This document shows, one piece after another, positions 17,199 to 25,805 of a stretch of DNA of 64,000 nt. The stretch spans positions 1 to 64,000 of the forward strand of contig JAKBAA010000006.1 of assembly GCA_021809425.1 (NCBI GenBank), read 5' to 3'. Every line of letters begins with the position of its first letter. Position 1 is the stretch's first letter. The stretch comes from Actinomycetes bacterium. GTDB lineage: Bacteria > Actinomycetota > Acidimicrobiia > Acidimicrobiales > Bog-793. Position numbers and translations under genes: made by a program. The notes beneath the pieces were generated by a model. That model saw only the letters and a program-made list of their open reading frames with translations. It made no database searches and was not told the DNA's origin.

Positions 17199-17570
17199 TT
17201 AGCGAGCAACGACCCTCCAGCGTTCCGCTATCGCGCGCGCGTCGATGGCGCCGCGTGCGACATCGACGACGAGGTCGAATGCCTCGTCGTCGCGCAGCGC
17301 GACCTCGCAGCCGTTGAGATCGAGGAACACGACGACCGCCAGCCATGCGAGTCGCTTGTTCCCATCGACGAGCGCGTGATTACGGGCGAGCGAGTGGAGG
17401 AGCGCGGCCGCCTTCAGATCGATCGTGGCGTACACGTCCTCGCCAAAGGCGCTTGCCCTCGGTCTCGCCAACGCCGACTCGAGCAGACCCACGTCTCGAA
17501 CCGGGCCGACCCCGAGCACCCGAACCATGCCGAGGAGGTCCTCGAGGTCGAGGTGCTCGGTCTGCCTCAC
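17199..17570 (-). CDS. Doc family (Fic-fold) toxin
   Basis: 123 aa, the usual Doc length. The Fic/Doc core motif is HALVDGNKRLAW (about residues 64-75), where Doc proteins have HxFx[D/N][A/G]NKR; the phenylalanine of the classical motif is leucine here. Doc toxins transfer phosphate to EF-Tu and stop translation (established for phage P1 Doc). The ATG overlaps the stop of the ribbon-helix-helix antitoxin by 4 nt, the standard coupled toxin-antitoxin layout with the antitoxin first. The gene lies just inside the left tRNA-derived repeat. Confidence 0.9.
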   Translation of the reverse strand: MRQTEHLDLEDLLGMVRVLGVGPVRDVGLLESALARPRASAFGEDVYATIDLKAAALLHSLARNHALVDGNKRLAWLAVVVFLDLNGCEVALRDDEAFDLVVDVARGAIDARAIAERWRVVAR

Positions 17571-17773
17571 TCCCGCCCGAGACGCTCGAGCACGTCGCCC
17601 CAGCGCTCGGCAAGTCGCTGCGTGCCCTCGGCGACACGGCGTCGATGGACCATGCGTTCGTAGCGCTCCACGACCGAGCGTCGGATCACCTCTTGGCGGG
17701 AGACCCCTTCGAGCTCGACGAGCCCATCGAGCGCCTCTTCCATCTGGTCATCCGTCCGCACCGTCAGCGCCAC
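17567..17773 (-). CDS. ribbon-helix-helix antitoxin of the Doc toxin
   Basis: 68 aa. The N-terminus MALTVRTDDQMEEALDGLVE gives the beta strand and first helix of an Arc/MetJ/CopG-type dimer, followed by SRQEVIRRSVVERY and a charged C-terminal helix that would cover the toxin. The start is GTG at 17773; no ribosome-binding site precedes it, and TATCAT lies 6 nt upstream, so the mRNA is probably leaderless. A perfect palindrome covers that promoter. It should bind Doc and repress its own operon. Confidence 0.85.
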   Translation of the reverse strand: MALTVRTDDQMEEALDGLVELEGVSRQEVIRRSVVERYERMVHRRRVAEGTQRLAERWGDVLERLGRE

Positions 17774-17779
17774 GCAAGA

Positions 17780-17799
17780 ATGATACCACCGTGGTATCA
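17780..17799 (-). promoter_or_regulatory. palindromic operator and -10 of the RHH/Doc operon
   Basis: TGATACCA-CCG-TGGTATCA at 17781-17799 is a perfect inverted repeat. The minus strand holds TATCAT (17785-17780), 6 nt from the GTG start. A dimeric RHH protein bound here would block polymerase, which fits toxin-antitoxin autoregulation. Confidence 0.75.
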
Positions 17800-18168
17800 G
17801 CCGCGATCCCTCGCGGTGCTTCGCGCCAGGGCCAACGCCCGATGCTGGATCCTGCGAACCGGGCGGTGTGAGATGACAGCGGCGCCTACACCACCACCAT
17901 GGTGCTCGCCATCGGCCCGCTCCTGCCGGCCGGGCGCCTCGGTGGCTCGGTCGGGCAAACGGACGGGGGATCCCGCCTACTCAACTACCTCGACGGGTCG
18001 TATCCGCTCCCCGCCGGCGAGCCGTCGCGCGGTGCTCGTGGGGCGCGAGCGGCTGCACGGTGGCGACTACCGGGATGGCGAGGCGTCTGAGGGCGGAGCG
18101 AGGCGGAGATTGCAGGGACCTACCGGAAGGCCTTGAGGCGGCGCCGAGGATTGAGGCAAGGCGCGCGC
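17800..18168. other. non-coding stretch between two toxin-antitoxin operons
   Basis: About 370 nt with no gene I can support. A 64-codon plus-strand frame at 17899-18090 has no recognisable motif and no ribosome-binding site, and is probably chance. The segment should carry the promoter upstream elements of the Doc operon and the end of the DUF5615 operon. Confidence 0.4.
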
Positions 18169-18528
18169 TCAGGAGAGCCAGTGGACCCAGTCGAGCTCGT
18201 CCTTGGGATCGCCGTCGAGCAGGGCCTGCAAGGCAGCGACGAGGTTCGCCGGGTAGGCGGCACTCCCCCGGTGGAACCGCCGCGGCGAGGTGAACACGAC
18301 CCCGGCGTGATGCTCGCCTGCCGCAGCCCAGGCACGGACGATCCGGTCGAAGTCCGCCACGTTCTCCGTCACGACCGCCCGCCCCTCCCTCGTCGCAGCG
18401 CGCAGCAGGTCGTCATCGGCGAGGGAGGCGAGCACCGGGTCGCCCGAGGCCGCCACGACGTCGTGGCCAGCGCCACACAGCCGCTCGGCGGCAAGGCGGG
18501 AGTGGTGGACGTCGAGCAGCAGCCTCAC
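18169..18528 (-). CDS. DUF5615 family PIN-like toxin
   Basis: 119 aa. MRLLLDVHHSRLAAERL at the start and LLRAATREGRAVVTENVADF at about 61-80 match DUF5615, a PIN/Mut7-C-like nuclease fold. The expected acidic residues are present (Asp6, Glu75, Asp79), although the first motif usually reads D-x-N-L-S. These proteins are the toxin half of VapC-like modules and are thought to cut RNA. The ATG overlaps the antitoxin stop by 4 nt. A degraded copy of its 3' end is at 15704-15770. Confidence 0.82.
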   Translation of the reverse strand: MRLLLDVHHSRLAAERLCGAGHDVVAASGDPVLASLADDDLLRAATREGRAVVTENVADFDRIVRAWAAAGEHHAGVVFTSPRRFHRGSAAYPANLVAALQALLDGDPKDELDWVHWLS

Positions 18529-18950
18529 CCCGCCAGCAGGTCCTGCTGGCGGCGCCAGAGCGACTCGGCCTCCTCCGCTGCCCGCCGGTTCGCCTGGAGC
18601 TCCGCGTCGATCTCGTCGGTGAACTCGGCGTAGTAGGCGAGCGCCGCCTCCACCTGCTCCCGGCGCAGCCCGAACAGCTCGACGGCCCGCTCGACGCGCT
18701 CAGCCGGCGCCACGTCGCCGCCGACGACACCGCCGATGACCTCCCAGACGTCGGGGCCGCCGACCAGGCAGGCCCGGCGCCCTGCCGGGCCGTCCCGGAA
18801 GCCGACGAGTGGATGGCGCCGCACCCGCAGCCCCTCGTCGATCAGCTCCTCGGCGAGCGCCGAGGTCGAGGTTCCCCGCGTGCCTGCCTCCGCCTTGAGG
18901 CGCTCGGCGATGCTCGCCTCCCGGAACCGGACCGAGATGGGATGCGTCAT
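18525..18950 (-). CDS. antitoxin, RHH plus DUF433-like domain
   Basis: 141 aa. Residues 1-40 (ISVRFREASIAERLKAEAG, then SALAEELIDEGL) look like a ribbon-helix-helix DNA-binding part; residues 45-105 (HPLVGFRDGPAGRRACLVGG, then PDVWEVIGGV) resemble the DUF433/VapB45-type domain; the C-terminal acidic helix would bind the toxin. ATG at 18950 has no ribosome-binding site and a TACGCT -10 six nt upstream inside a palindrome, so a leaderless, self-repressed mRNA is likely. It is the first gene of the pair, before the DUF5615 toxin. Confidence 0.78.
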   Translation of the reverse strand: MTHPISVRFREASIAERLKAEAGTRGTSTSALAEELIDEGLRVRRHPLVGFRDGPAGRRACLVGGPDVWEVIGGVVGGDVAPAERVERAVELFGLRREQVEAALAYYAEFTDEIDAELQANRRAAEEAESLWRRQQDLLAG

Positions 18951-18965
18951 GACTACAGCGTAGTC
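18951..18965 (-). promoter_or_regulatory. palindromic operator and -10 of the DUF433/DUF5615 operon
   Basis: GACTAC-AGC-GTAGTC is a perfect 6-bp inverted repeat touching the ATG at 18950. TACGCT (minus strand, 18962-18957) lies within it, 6 nt from the start codon. Antitoxin binding would mask the promoter. Confidence 0.6.
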
Positions 18966-19164
18966 GTAAGGTCGTTCGTGAGGTCGATCCCGTCTCGGGA
19001 GGCGTGCCGGGAGGTCGATCCGGAATCGGGAGCCGATCCGGGAGGCCGATGTGGTCGCGCCATCACGCCTCGCCCCCGCCGAGGAACCTCCCGATCGCAC
19101 CGGCCGCGCACGCAACCCTTCCCAAGCACCACGGCATGGCTTGCGAGCGGTGTCCCTAGCGACG

Positions 19165-19225
19165 TGAACCCCCACACGCTCCACAGCCGATTGACCAGGT
19201 CTTTCGGCGAGCTTGTGGGGGTTCA
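19165..19225. repeat. inverted repeat in the trailer of tRNA-Leu(GAG)
   Basis: TGAACCCCCACA at 19165-19176 and TGTGGGGGTTCA at 19214-19225 are exact complements separated by 37 nt. Transcribed from the tRNA side, they would form a 12-bp stem and may end the tRNA transcript. The right arm is also complementary to the T-arm of the tRNA itself (19247-19258). Confidence 0.6.
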
Positions 19226-19245
19226 ACTCGGTGTCGGAGGGGGGA
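19213..19245. repeat. right copy of the tRNA-Leu 3'-end direct repeat (att-like)
   Basis: This 33-nt copy includes the last 13 nt of the intact tRNA-Leu(GAG) gene and matches 17084-17116 with one mismatch. The repeats are 2129 bp apart and bracket both toxin-antitoxin pairs. No integrase gene lies between them. Confidence 0.7.
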
Positions 19246-19315
19246 CTTGAACCCCCACGCCCTTTCGGGCACTAGCCCCTCAAGCTAGCGCGTCTGCCTA
19301 TTCCGCCACTCCGAC
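19233..19315 (-). tRNA. tRNA-Leu(GAG)
   Basis: 83 nt class II tRNA. The acceptor stem pairs GTCGGAG with CTCCGAC; the anticodon stem CTAGC/GCTAG encloses TTGAGGG, giving anticodon GAG (Leu, CUC/CUU codons). A long variable arm (TGCCCGAAAGGGCG) and a T-arm with GGGGGTTCAAGTCCCCC are present. CCA is not encoded. Its 3' end is the crossover-type repeat described nearby. Confidence 0.95.
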
Positions 19316-19346
19316 GTGGGCCGCCGGGTCCCGGCGACGGGTGGTC

Positions 19347-19352
19347 ATGCTA
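19347..19352 (-). promoter_or_regulatory. probable -10 of tRNA-Leu(GAG)
   Basis: TAGCAT on the minus strand, 31 nt before the tRNA 5' end. The same hexamer is the probable -10 of rpsA and polA in this window. Confidence 0.4.
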
Positions 19353-19406
19353 GCGCCTCGGCTGCCCTCCGCTGGCCACGCCAGCGCTCCCCCGCCGGGT
19401 CTCGCG

Positions 19407-21500
19407 CTACCCGCCCGAGGTCGGTCCGGCCGCCCCTGTCGTCCCCGCCCCTGTCGTCCCCGCCCCTGTCGTCCCCGCCCCCGACGTGGCGCCGGACGGA
19501 CCACCGGCGCCCGGAGCCGTGCCGGACGCGCCCGAGGCGCCAGACGAGCCGGCCGGCACCTCGAGCACCCAATTCTGGGCGTCCCAAAGCGGGCCGAGCC
19601 AGGTGGAGCTCGGGAAGAGGTTGTAGAGCGCCCGCTCGCCGACGAGGGCGGTCGGCACCTGGTAGAGCGGCAGGCTCGGCAGGTCGCTCCAGATGACGCG
19701 GTCTGCCTGGTCGTACAGGCTGGCGGCCTGGCCCGGGTTGAGGGCGGAGAAGGCCTGGGCGAGCAGCGTCTCGAGAGCCGGGTCGCGGTAGCCGAGGACG
19801 TCACGGGTAACCGATCCGGCAGCGACCGCCCCCGGCTCGGTGGCAGTGCCGGTTTCCGGGGCGTACGCCGTGACCTGCGGGGCGGTCGTCGCCGCCTTGG
19901 TGGTGGAGGCCGGCAGCGTGGTCGTGGTCGTGGTCGACGTCGACGTGGTGGTGCCGGGGGCGGGCGGCAGGGTGAACGGGCTGCCCGTCGGCTGGGGGCC
20001 GACCGGGTCGACGTAGTAGGTGGCGTTCTCGGAGGGATAGGCGGACACCCACTCGGGGACGAGCGCCACCTGGTAGGCGCCGGTGGGCAGCACCCCCGAG
20101 AGGAGGCGGGCGAGCGGCACCCGGACGACGTGGACGACGATGCCGGCGTCGAGCAGCTGGGCGCGCAGCTCGGCGGTCATCTGGCTGACGAGCTGACCGG
20201 AGGACGGCACGACCAGGCGGAGGACGAGCGGGGCGCCGCTCGCGCTGCGCAGGATGCCGGACGCGTCCAGCCGGTAGCCGGCCGAGGCCAGCAGCTGGTC
20301 GGCGAGCGGCACGTCCACGAGGCCGTAGTCGCCGTCGTTCCCGGCGCTGCCCGGCGCCCCCACCTGGTACAGGTGGTTGCCCGACAGCGGCACCCCGTTG
20401 CGCTGCAGCCCGATCGAGTCGGCCACGAGCTCCGGCCGGTCCACGGCCGTGGCCACGGCACGGCGGACGGCCAGCTGGCCGACGAGCGGATCGGCCAGGT
20501 TGAAGTCGAGCTGCCACAGCACCGAGGAGGCGTAGGTCTGGGCGCCGAGGAACCGGTGCTGCATCAGGGCGTTGCGCAGGCTCGGCCCGGGGGCCACCTG
20601 GGCGACGTCGATCGTCCCCTGCTCGAGCCCGTGCAGCAGGGCGCCCTGGCCGTGCACCACGCGGAACACGATCTGGTCGAGCATCGGGGCGCGACCCCAC
20701 CAGTGCGGATTGCGCCGAAGCACGAGCTCCTTGCCCGGCACCACCCGGGCGACGGCGAACGGACCACCGGACAGCAGGTGGGAAGGCGTCGCCGTCGTGA
20801 ACCCGGCCGACCACCCGTACTGGGCCGCCACCTGGGCCGGGGCGAGCTCGTGGAAGAGCGCCTCCCACTCGGCGTCGGGACGCTTGAAGGTGACCGTCAC
20901 CACCTTGCCGGCCGATGACGAGGTGATCGAGGCGATGTCCTCGTAGCCCGCCAGCGGGTCGTTCGCCGGGAGCTCCTGGCCGATGGCCAGCTGGGCATGC
21001 CACTCGGCGATGAAGTCGGCCGCCGTGATCGGCGTGCCGTCCGACCAGCGCGCCTTGGCGTCGATCGTGTACACCACCCGCTGCGGGCTCACGCTCACGT
21101 TCTCGGCAGCGTCGATGAACGTGGTCGACGCCCGCGTGTCACCGGGCCCCACCGTGACGAAGGTCGACGGCCACACCTGGCTCATGATCTCCGCCGCGAC
21201 CGGGTTGGCCCCGGCCGGCGAGGCCGGGTTGAGCGTGCTCGGCAGGTAGGGCACCGCCACGGTGACGGTGCCCCCGTGCACCACCTGCAACGGACCGGGA
21301 GCCGTCGTGGCGGTCGTCGGTCCCGACGACCCGCTGGCACCGGCGGACCCGCTCGAGCCGCTGGACCCGCTCGAGCCGCTGGCCCCGCTCGAGCCGGCGC
21401 TTCGGCCCGGCTCCGCCGCCGAGACGGCGGTGGCGGCCAGCCCGGCGACGAGCAGCCCTGCCGGGGCGAGGGCGAGGAGGCGGCGGAGCCTCAGCCCCAC
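19407..21500 (-). CDS. ABC transporter substrate-binding protein, family 5 (peptide/nickel type)
   Basis: 697 aa. A signal peptide (RRLLALAPAGLLVAGLAATA) is followed by a Ser/Gly/Ala-rich linker near residues 36-62. The SBP_bac_5 domain starts around residue 75 with LQVVHGGTVTVAVPYLPSTL and includes RWSDGTPITAADFIAEWHAQ and LRRNPHWWGRAP, typical of oligopeptide-binding proteins. The C-terminus ends in a Gly/Thr/Ala repeat tail, so the protein may be anchored or span the cell wall. GTG at 21500 overlaps the secG stop region by 10 nt. No permease or ATPase genes are adjacent, so it is either an orphan or serves a transporter elsewhere. Confidence 0.85.
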   Translation of the reverse strand: MGLRLRRLLALAPAGLLVAGLAATAVSAAEPGRSAGSSGASGSSGSSGSSGSAGASGSSGPTTATTAPGPLQVVHGGTVTVAVPYLPSTLNPASPAGANPVAAEIMSQVWPSTFVTVGPGDTRASTTFIDAAENVSVSPQRVVYTIDAKARWSDGTPITAADFIAEWHAQLAIGQELPANDPLAGYEDIASITSSSAGKVVTVTFKRPDAEWEALFHELAPAQVAAQYGWSAGFTTATPSHLLSGGPFAVARVVPGKELVLRRNPHWWGRAPMLDQIVFRVVHGQGALLHGLEQGTIDVAQVAPGPSLRNALMQHRFLGAQTYASSVLWQLDFNLADPLVGQLAVRRAVATAVDRPELVADSIGLQRNGVPLSGNHLYQVGAPGSAGNDGDYGLVDVPLADQLLASAGYRLDASGILRSASGAPLVLRLVVPSSGQLVSQMTAELRAQLLDAGIVVHVVRVPLARLLSGVLPTGAYQVALVPEWVSAYPSENATYYVDPVGPQPTGSPFTLPPAPGTTTSTSTTTTTTLPASTTKAATTAPQVTAYAPETGTATEPGAVAAGSVTRDVLGYRDPALETLLAQAFSALNPGQAASLYDQADRVIWSDLPSLPLYQVPTALVGERALYNLFPSSTWLGPLWDAQNWVLEVPAGSSGASGASGTAPGAGGPSGATSGAGTTGAGTTGAGTTGAAGPTSGG
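19434..19485. repeat. 15-nt tandem repeat in the binding-protein 3' end
   Basis: About three and a half copies of CCCCTGTCGTCCCCG, giving the repeated peptide GTTGA in the C-terminal tail of the family 5 binding protein. The unit is a multiple of three, so copy-number changes keep the frame. Confidence 0.8.
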
Positions 21501-21721
21501 CGCAGGCCGATGATGACCGTGGTGAAGGCGAAGACGAGGGCGCAGGTGACCGTCAGCCGGTCGAGGTTCTTCTCGGCCACGGTCGACCCGGAGGCGGCCG
21601 AGCCGATCGACGAACCGAACATGTCCGACAGGCCACCGCCCCGGCCGGAGTGCAGGAGGATGAGCAGGATCAAGGCGAACGACGAGGCGATCTCGACGCC
21701 CACCACCACGTCCGTCAGCAC
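21491..21721 (-). CDS. secG: preprotein translocase subunit SecG
   Basis: 76 aa with two membrane spans (residues about 5-24 and 52-72) joined by the conserved loop HSGRGGGLSDMFGSSIGS, the SecG signature. SecG associates with SecYE and aids SecA-driven export. It follows tpiA, as in many Actinobacteria. GTG at 21721 has AGGAGG 7 nt upstream. A TAGCCT element at 21765-21760 (minus strand), downstream of a hairpin after tpiA, suggests it also has its own promoter. Confidence 0.93.
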   Translation of the reverse strand: MLTDVVVGVEIASSFALILLILLHSGRGGGLSDMFGSSIGSAASGSTVAEKNLDRLTVTCALVFAFTTVIIGLRWG

Positions 21722-21787
21722 CGCGCTCCTCCTGCCACCTGGTCCGACTCCGGCCAGGCAGGCTAGCAGCCGGACCGCCGCCGTCCC

Positions 21788-21807
21788 GGTCGGCCAGCCG
21801 GCCGACC
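21788..21807. terminator. hairpin between tpiA and secG
   Basis: GGTCGGCC, loop AGCC, GGCCGACC: a perfect 8-bp stem 41 nt past the tpiA stop, without a U-tract. It may end or attenuate the gap-pgk-tpiA transcript before secG. Confidence 0.5.
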
Positions 21808-21847
21808 CGGCCGGCCCGGCGCCGTCGGGGGGCGACGAACAGCAGCG

Positions 21848-22627
21848 CTAGCCGGCGGCGCGGGCGATGGCGTGGAAGCTGGCCGCCTCAAGGCTCGCCC
21901 CACCGACGAGCAGCCCGTCGACGTTCGGCTGGGCGAGCAGCTCGGCGGCGTTGTCCGGGTTGACCGACCCGCCGTACTGGATCCGGGTGGTCTCGGCCGC
22001 CGGGCCGGCGAGCCGGGCGAGCTCGGCCCGGATGGCGGCGCACATCTGCTCGGCGTCGTCGGGGGTGGCGGTGACCCCGGTGCCGATCGCCCAGATCGGC
22101 TCGTAGGCGACGACGGCGGCGGCGACGGCGGCGGACGGCCGACCGTCGAAGGCGGCGTCGACCTGCGCGCGGACCCGGTCGAGTGCGGCGCCCGAGGCGC
22201 GCTCGTCGGCGTCCTCGCCGACGCAGACGATCGGGACCATGCCGTGGCGGAGGATGGCGTCGACCTTCGCCCGGACCATCTCGTCGGTCTCGCCACACCC
22301 CCGGCGCCGCTCGGAGTGGCCGGCGATCACGTACCGGACGTTCAGCTTGGCGAGCATCTCGGCGCTGACCTCGCCGGTGAAGGCACCCTTGTCGGCGTGA
22401 TGGCAGGTCTGTGCCCCGAGCGCGAGGGGCACACGGTCGGTCTCGACGGCGGTCTGGACCGTGCGCAACGAGGTGAACGGCGGGTGCACGCTCGCCGCAC
22501 AGCCCTCGGGCAGCGCCTGGGCGCGGAGGAGCGCCGCCAGCTCCTGCACGAGCTTCAGCGCCTCGAAGTGGTTGATGTGCATCTTCCAGTTGCCGCTCAC
22601 GAGCACGCCCCGCTCGCCGACGCCCAC
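21848..22627 (-). CDS. tpiA: triose-phosphate isomerase
   Basis: 259 aa, typical length. Interconverts dihydroxyacetone phosphate and glyceraldehyde 3-phosphate. Catalytic residues are in place: Lys in SGNWKMH (near residue 14), His in AGHSERR, Glu in VAYEPIWAIGTG and the phosphate-binding YGGSVNPDN. GTG at 22627 is fixed by AAGGAGG 5 nt upstream (plus-strand 22633-22639). It is the third gene of a gap-pgk-tpiA operon, 14 nt after pgk. Confidence 0.97.
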   Translation of the reverse strand: MGVGERGVLVSGNWKMHINHFEALKLVQELAALLRAQALPEGCAASVHPPFTSLRTVQTAVETDRVPLALGAQTCHHADKGAFTGEVSAEMLAKLNVRYVIAGHSERRRGCGETDEMVRAKVDAILRHGMVPIVCVGEDADERASGAALDRVRAQVDAAFDGRPSAAVAAAVVAYEPIWAIGTGVTATPDDAEQMCAAIRAELARLAGPAAETTRIQYGGSVNPDNAAELLAQPNVDGLLVGGASLEAASFHAIARAAG

Positions 22628-22641
22628 GCCGTCCTCCTTGG

Positions 22642-23795
22642 TCAGGCCCGGCGGCCGGCGCGCAGGGCGGCCAGGCCGGGAAGGTCGCCGTACTCGAGCA
22701 GCTCCAGGGTGGCCCCGCCGCCCGTCGACACGTGGGTGATCGCCTCGGCCAGGCCGAGCCGGTCGATGGCGGCCACCGAGTCGCCGCCGCCGACGACGGT
22801 GAACCCGCCGCAGGACGCCACCGCCTTCGCCACCGCCTCGGTTCCCGCCGCGAAGCGGGCGTCCTCGCACACCCCCATCGGGCCGTTCCACAGCACCGTG
22901 CCGGCACCTGCCAGCGCCTCGGCGAAGGCCGCCCGGGTCGCCGGGCCGATGTCGTAACCTCGCCAACCTTCCGACAGGTCCTGGCCGCGCACGGCGACCT
23001 GGCCGGTCGCCTCGGCCTCCGGGTGCCCGCCGAAGTTGGCCTCGCCGTCGGGAGAGAGCGCCACGAGGTCGCTCGGCAGCAGGATGTCGGCAGCGCCCGC
23101 CAGCAGCGCGCGGCAGGCGTCCAGCTTGGAGGTGTCGACGAGCGAGCCTCCCGCCTCGTGGCCGAGGGCGGCCAGGAAGGTCGCCGCCATGCCGCCGCCG
23201 ACGAGCACGGCGTCGGCGCGGGCCGCCAGGGCGTTGAGCACGCCCAGCTTGTCGGCCACCTTCGCCCCGCCGACGATCGCCACGAACGGCCGCTTCGGCG
23301 CCTCGAGCAGGCCGCCCAGCACCTCCACCTCGCGCTGGAGCAGCCGGCCGGCGGCGCACGGGAGGAGCGCCGGCGGTCCCACCACGGAGGCGTGCGCCCG
23401 GTGCGACACGCCGAAGGCGTCGTTGACGTAGGCGTCCTTGCCCTCGACGAGGCGCCGGACCAGCTCCGGGTCGTTCGCCTCCTCACCCGGGTCGAAGCGG
23501 AGGTTCTCGAGCAGCTCCACCCCCGGCGCCAGCTCGGCGAGGCGCGCCCGGACCGGTGCCAGGTCGTAGCGGGGGTCGGGGGCGCCCTTCGGACGGCCGA
23601 GGTGGGTGCAGACGGTCACCTCGGCCCCGTGCTCCTGCAGCCACGACAGCGTCGCCACGCTCTGGCGGATGCGGAAGTCGTCGACCACCACCTTGCCGCT
23701 CGGGCCGTCGGCGAGCGGTACGTTGAGGTCGGCGCGCACCAGCACCGACCGGCCCTCGAGCGGCAGCAGGTCCTCGAGGAGCGGCAGGCCGCTGC

Positions 23796-23799
<4 letters not shown>
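22642..23799 (-). CDS. pgk: phosphoglycerate kinase
   Basis: 385 aa. Motifs of PGK are clear: VLVRADLNVPL near residue 20, HLGRPKG, LLENLRFDPGE, the substrate Arg segments and the nucleotide site VGGGDSVAAI plus STGGGATLELL. It makes ATP and 3-phosphoglycerate from 1,3-bisphosphoglycerate. GTG at 23799 overlaps the gap stop codon by 4 nt (GTGA), so gap and pgk are coupled. Confidence 0.97.
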
Positions 23800-24815
<1,016 letters not shown>

Positions 24816-24926
24816 CTCGTCACCCTCCGCTCAGGTTCACGGCCGGCACGCCACCGGCTCGCGGTCCGGGCCGGCCGGCGCGCGGCGACCCCGACGATAG
24901 TTGGCCTGCCAGGAGCCTAGGAACGC
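24816..24926 (-). promoter_or_regulatory. gap promoter and leader
   Basis: TATCGT on the minus strand (24898-24893) is a good -10, giving a leader of roughly 70 nt before gap, with a GC-rich GCCGGC/GCCGG region that could fold. The whole yvcK-gap gap is 111 nt, too short for the whiA gene often found at this place. Confidence 0.5.
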
Positions 24927-25805
24927 TCAGCCGGCCAGCGCGGCCAGGGCGGCCCCGAGCAGTGCCTCGTCGTGCACCTGGGGCCGGCCGGGCACGGTGA
25001 GGGACGCCTCCACCACGCGGGTGGCGTCCGCCGGCGAACCGAGGGCGAGGCCGCCGCGCTCGACGAGCATCACGTCGGGGACGACCCCGTGGGCGACGAG
25101 GGCGTCGAGGTGCATCCCGGCGTCGAACCCGGCCGTCTCGGGGTGCTGCTCGGCGAGGTTGCACACGTACACCACGGTCGCCGAGGCCGCCGCCACCGCC
25201 GCCGCCAGCTCGGCGGCGGCCAGGCAGGCGAGGACGCTCGTGAACAGCGACCCGGGCCCGAGCACGATCTGGTCGGCCTGCCCGATCGCGGCGAGGGCGC
25301 CCGGCGGGGTGGTGGCGCCCGGCGGGTCGAGCGCCACCGCCTCGACGCCGCCGACCGACATGACGGCGACCTGGCCGCGCACCGAGGCCCCGGCAGCGGT
25401 CCGGGCGCGCAGCACCACCGCCTCGTTGGTCGCCGGGAACAGCTCGCCGACCGTCTGCAACAGCTGGCACGCCCGCGCCACACCCTCGGCGAACCCGCCC
25501 CGCTCGGCGGCAAGGGCGCCGAGCAACAGGTTGCCGAAGGCGTGGTGGTCGAGCTCGCCCGGGAAGCGGTGCTCGAGGGCGTTGCCCATCGGCGAGCCCT
25601 CCGGCAGGAGCGCCCCGAGGCAGCGCCGCAGGTCGCCCGGCGCCGGGATGCCGAGCGCCTGGCGCAGCCGCCCGCTCGACCCGCCGTCGTCGGCCACCGA
25701 CACCACCCCCCACAGCCGCCCGGCGTAGCGGCGGGCGGCCCCGAGGGTGCGGGCGAGCCCGTGGCCGCCGCCGATCGCCACGACGGCCGGGGCGGGGCGG
25801 GTCAA
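24927..25805 (-). CDS. yvcK: gluconeogenesis factor YvcK (CofD-like)
   Basis: 292 aa. The YvcK/CofD-like Rossmann motifs IGGGHGLARTL near residue 11 and SVADDGGSSGRLR near 36-48, plus DLRRCLGALLPEG, are clear. YvcK binds UDP-sugars and is needed for growth on gluconeogenic carbon and for normal cell wall in Bacillus and mycobacteria (known of the family). The start is TTG at 25805, which overlaps the rapZ stop by 4 nt (TTGA); an internal GTG is possible. It sits in the conserved uvrC-rapZ-yvcK run. Confidence 0.92.
   Translation of the reverse strand: MTRPAPAVVAIGGGHGLARTLGAARRYAGRLWGVVSVADDGGSSGRLRQALGIPAPGDLRRCLGALLPEGSPMGNALEHRFPGELDHHAFGNLLLGALAAERGGFAEGVARACQLLQTVGELFPATNEAVVLRARTAAGASVRGQVAVMSVGGVEAVALDPPGATTPPGALAAIGQADQIVLGPGSLFTSVLACLAAAELAAAVAAASATVVYVCNLAEQHPETAGFDAGMHLDALVAHGVVPDVMLVERGGLALGSPADATRVVEASLTVPGRPQVHDEALLGAALAALAG

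Noticed and set aside
16882-17202. Plus-strand frame ending near the left tRNA repeat
   Set aside because: Its only similarity to other sequence in the window is the VGVQLGVGGG stretch, which is just the translated tRNA-derived repeat also found at 19221-19245.
17899-18090. Possible small gene (64 codons, plus strand)
   Set aside because: No ribosome-binding site, no family resemblance, and it lies between two toxin-antitoxin operons in an area with decayed sequence.
19434-19485. Possible CRISPR array from regularly spaced repeats
   Set aside because: The units are contiguous with no spacers and encode a GTTGA protein tail; the same reasoning removes 58975-59080 and 38085-38195.
24816-24926. 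Glycolytic riboswitch before gap
   Set aside because: The leader is GC-rich and may fold, but no known metabolite-binding motif is visible.
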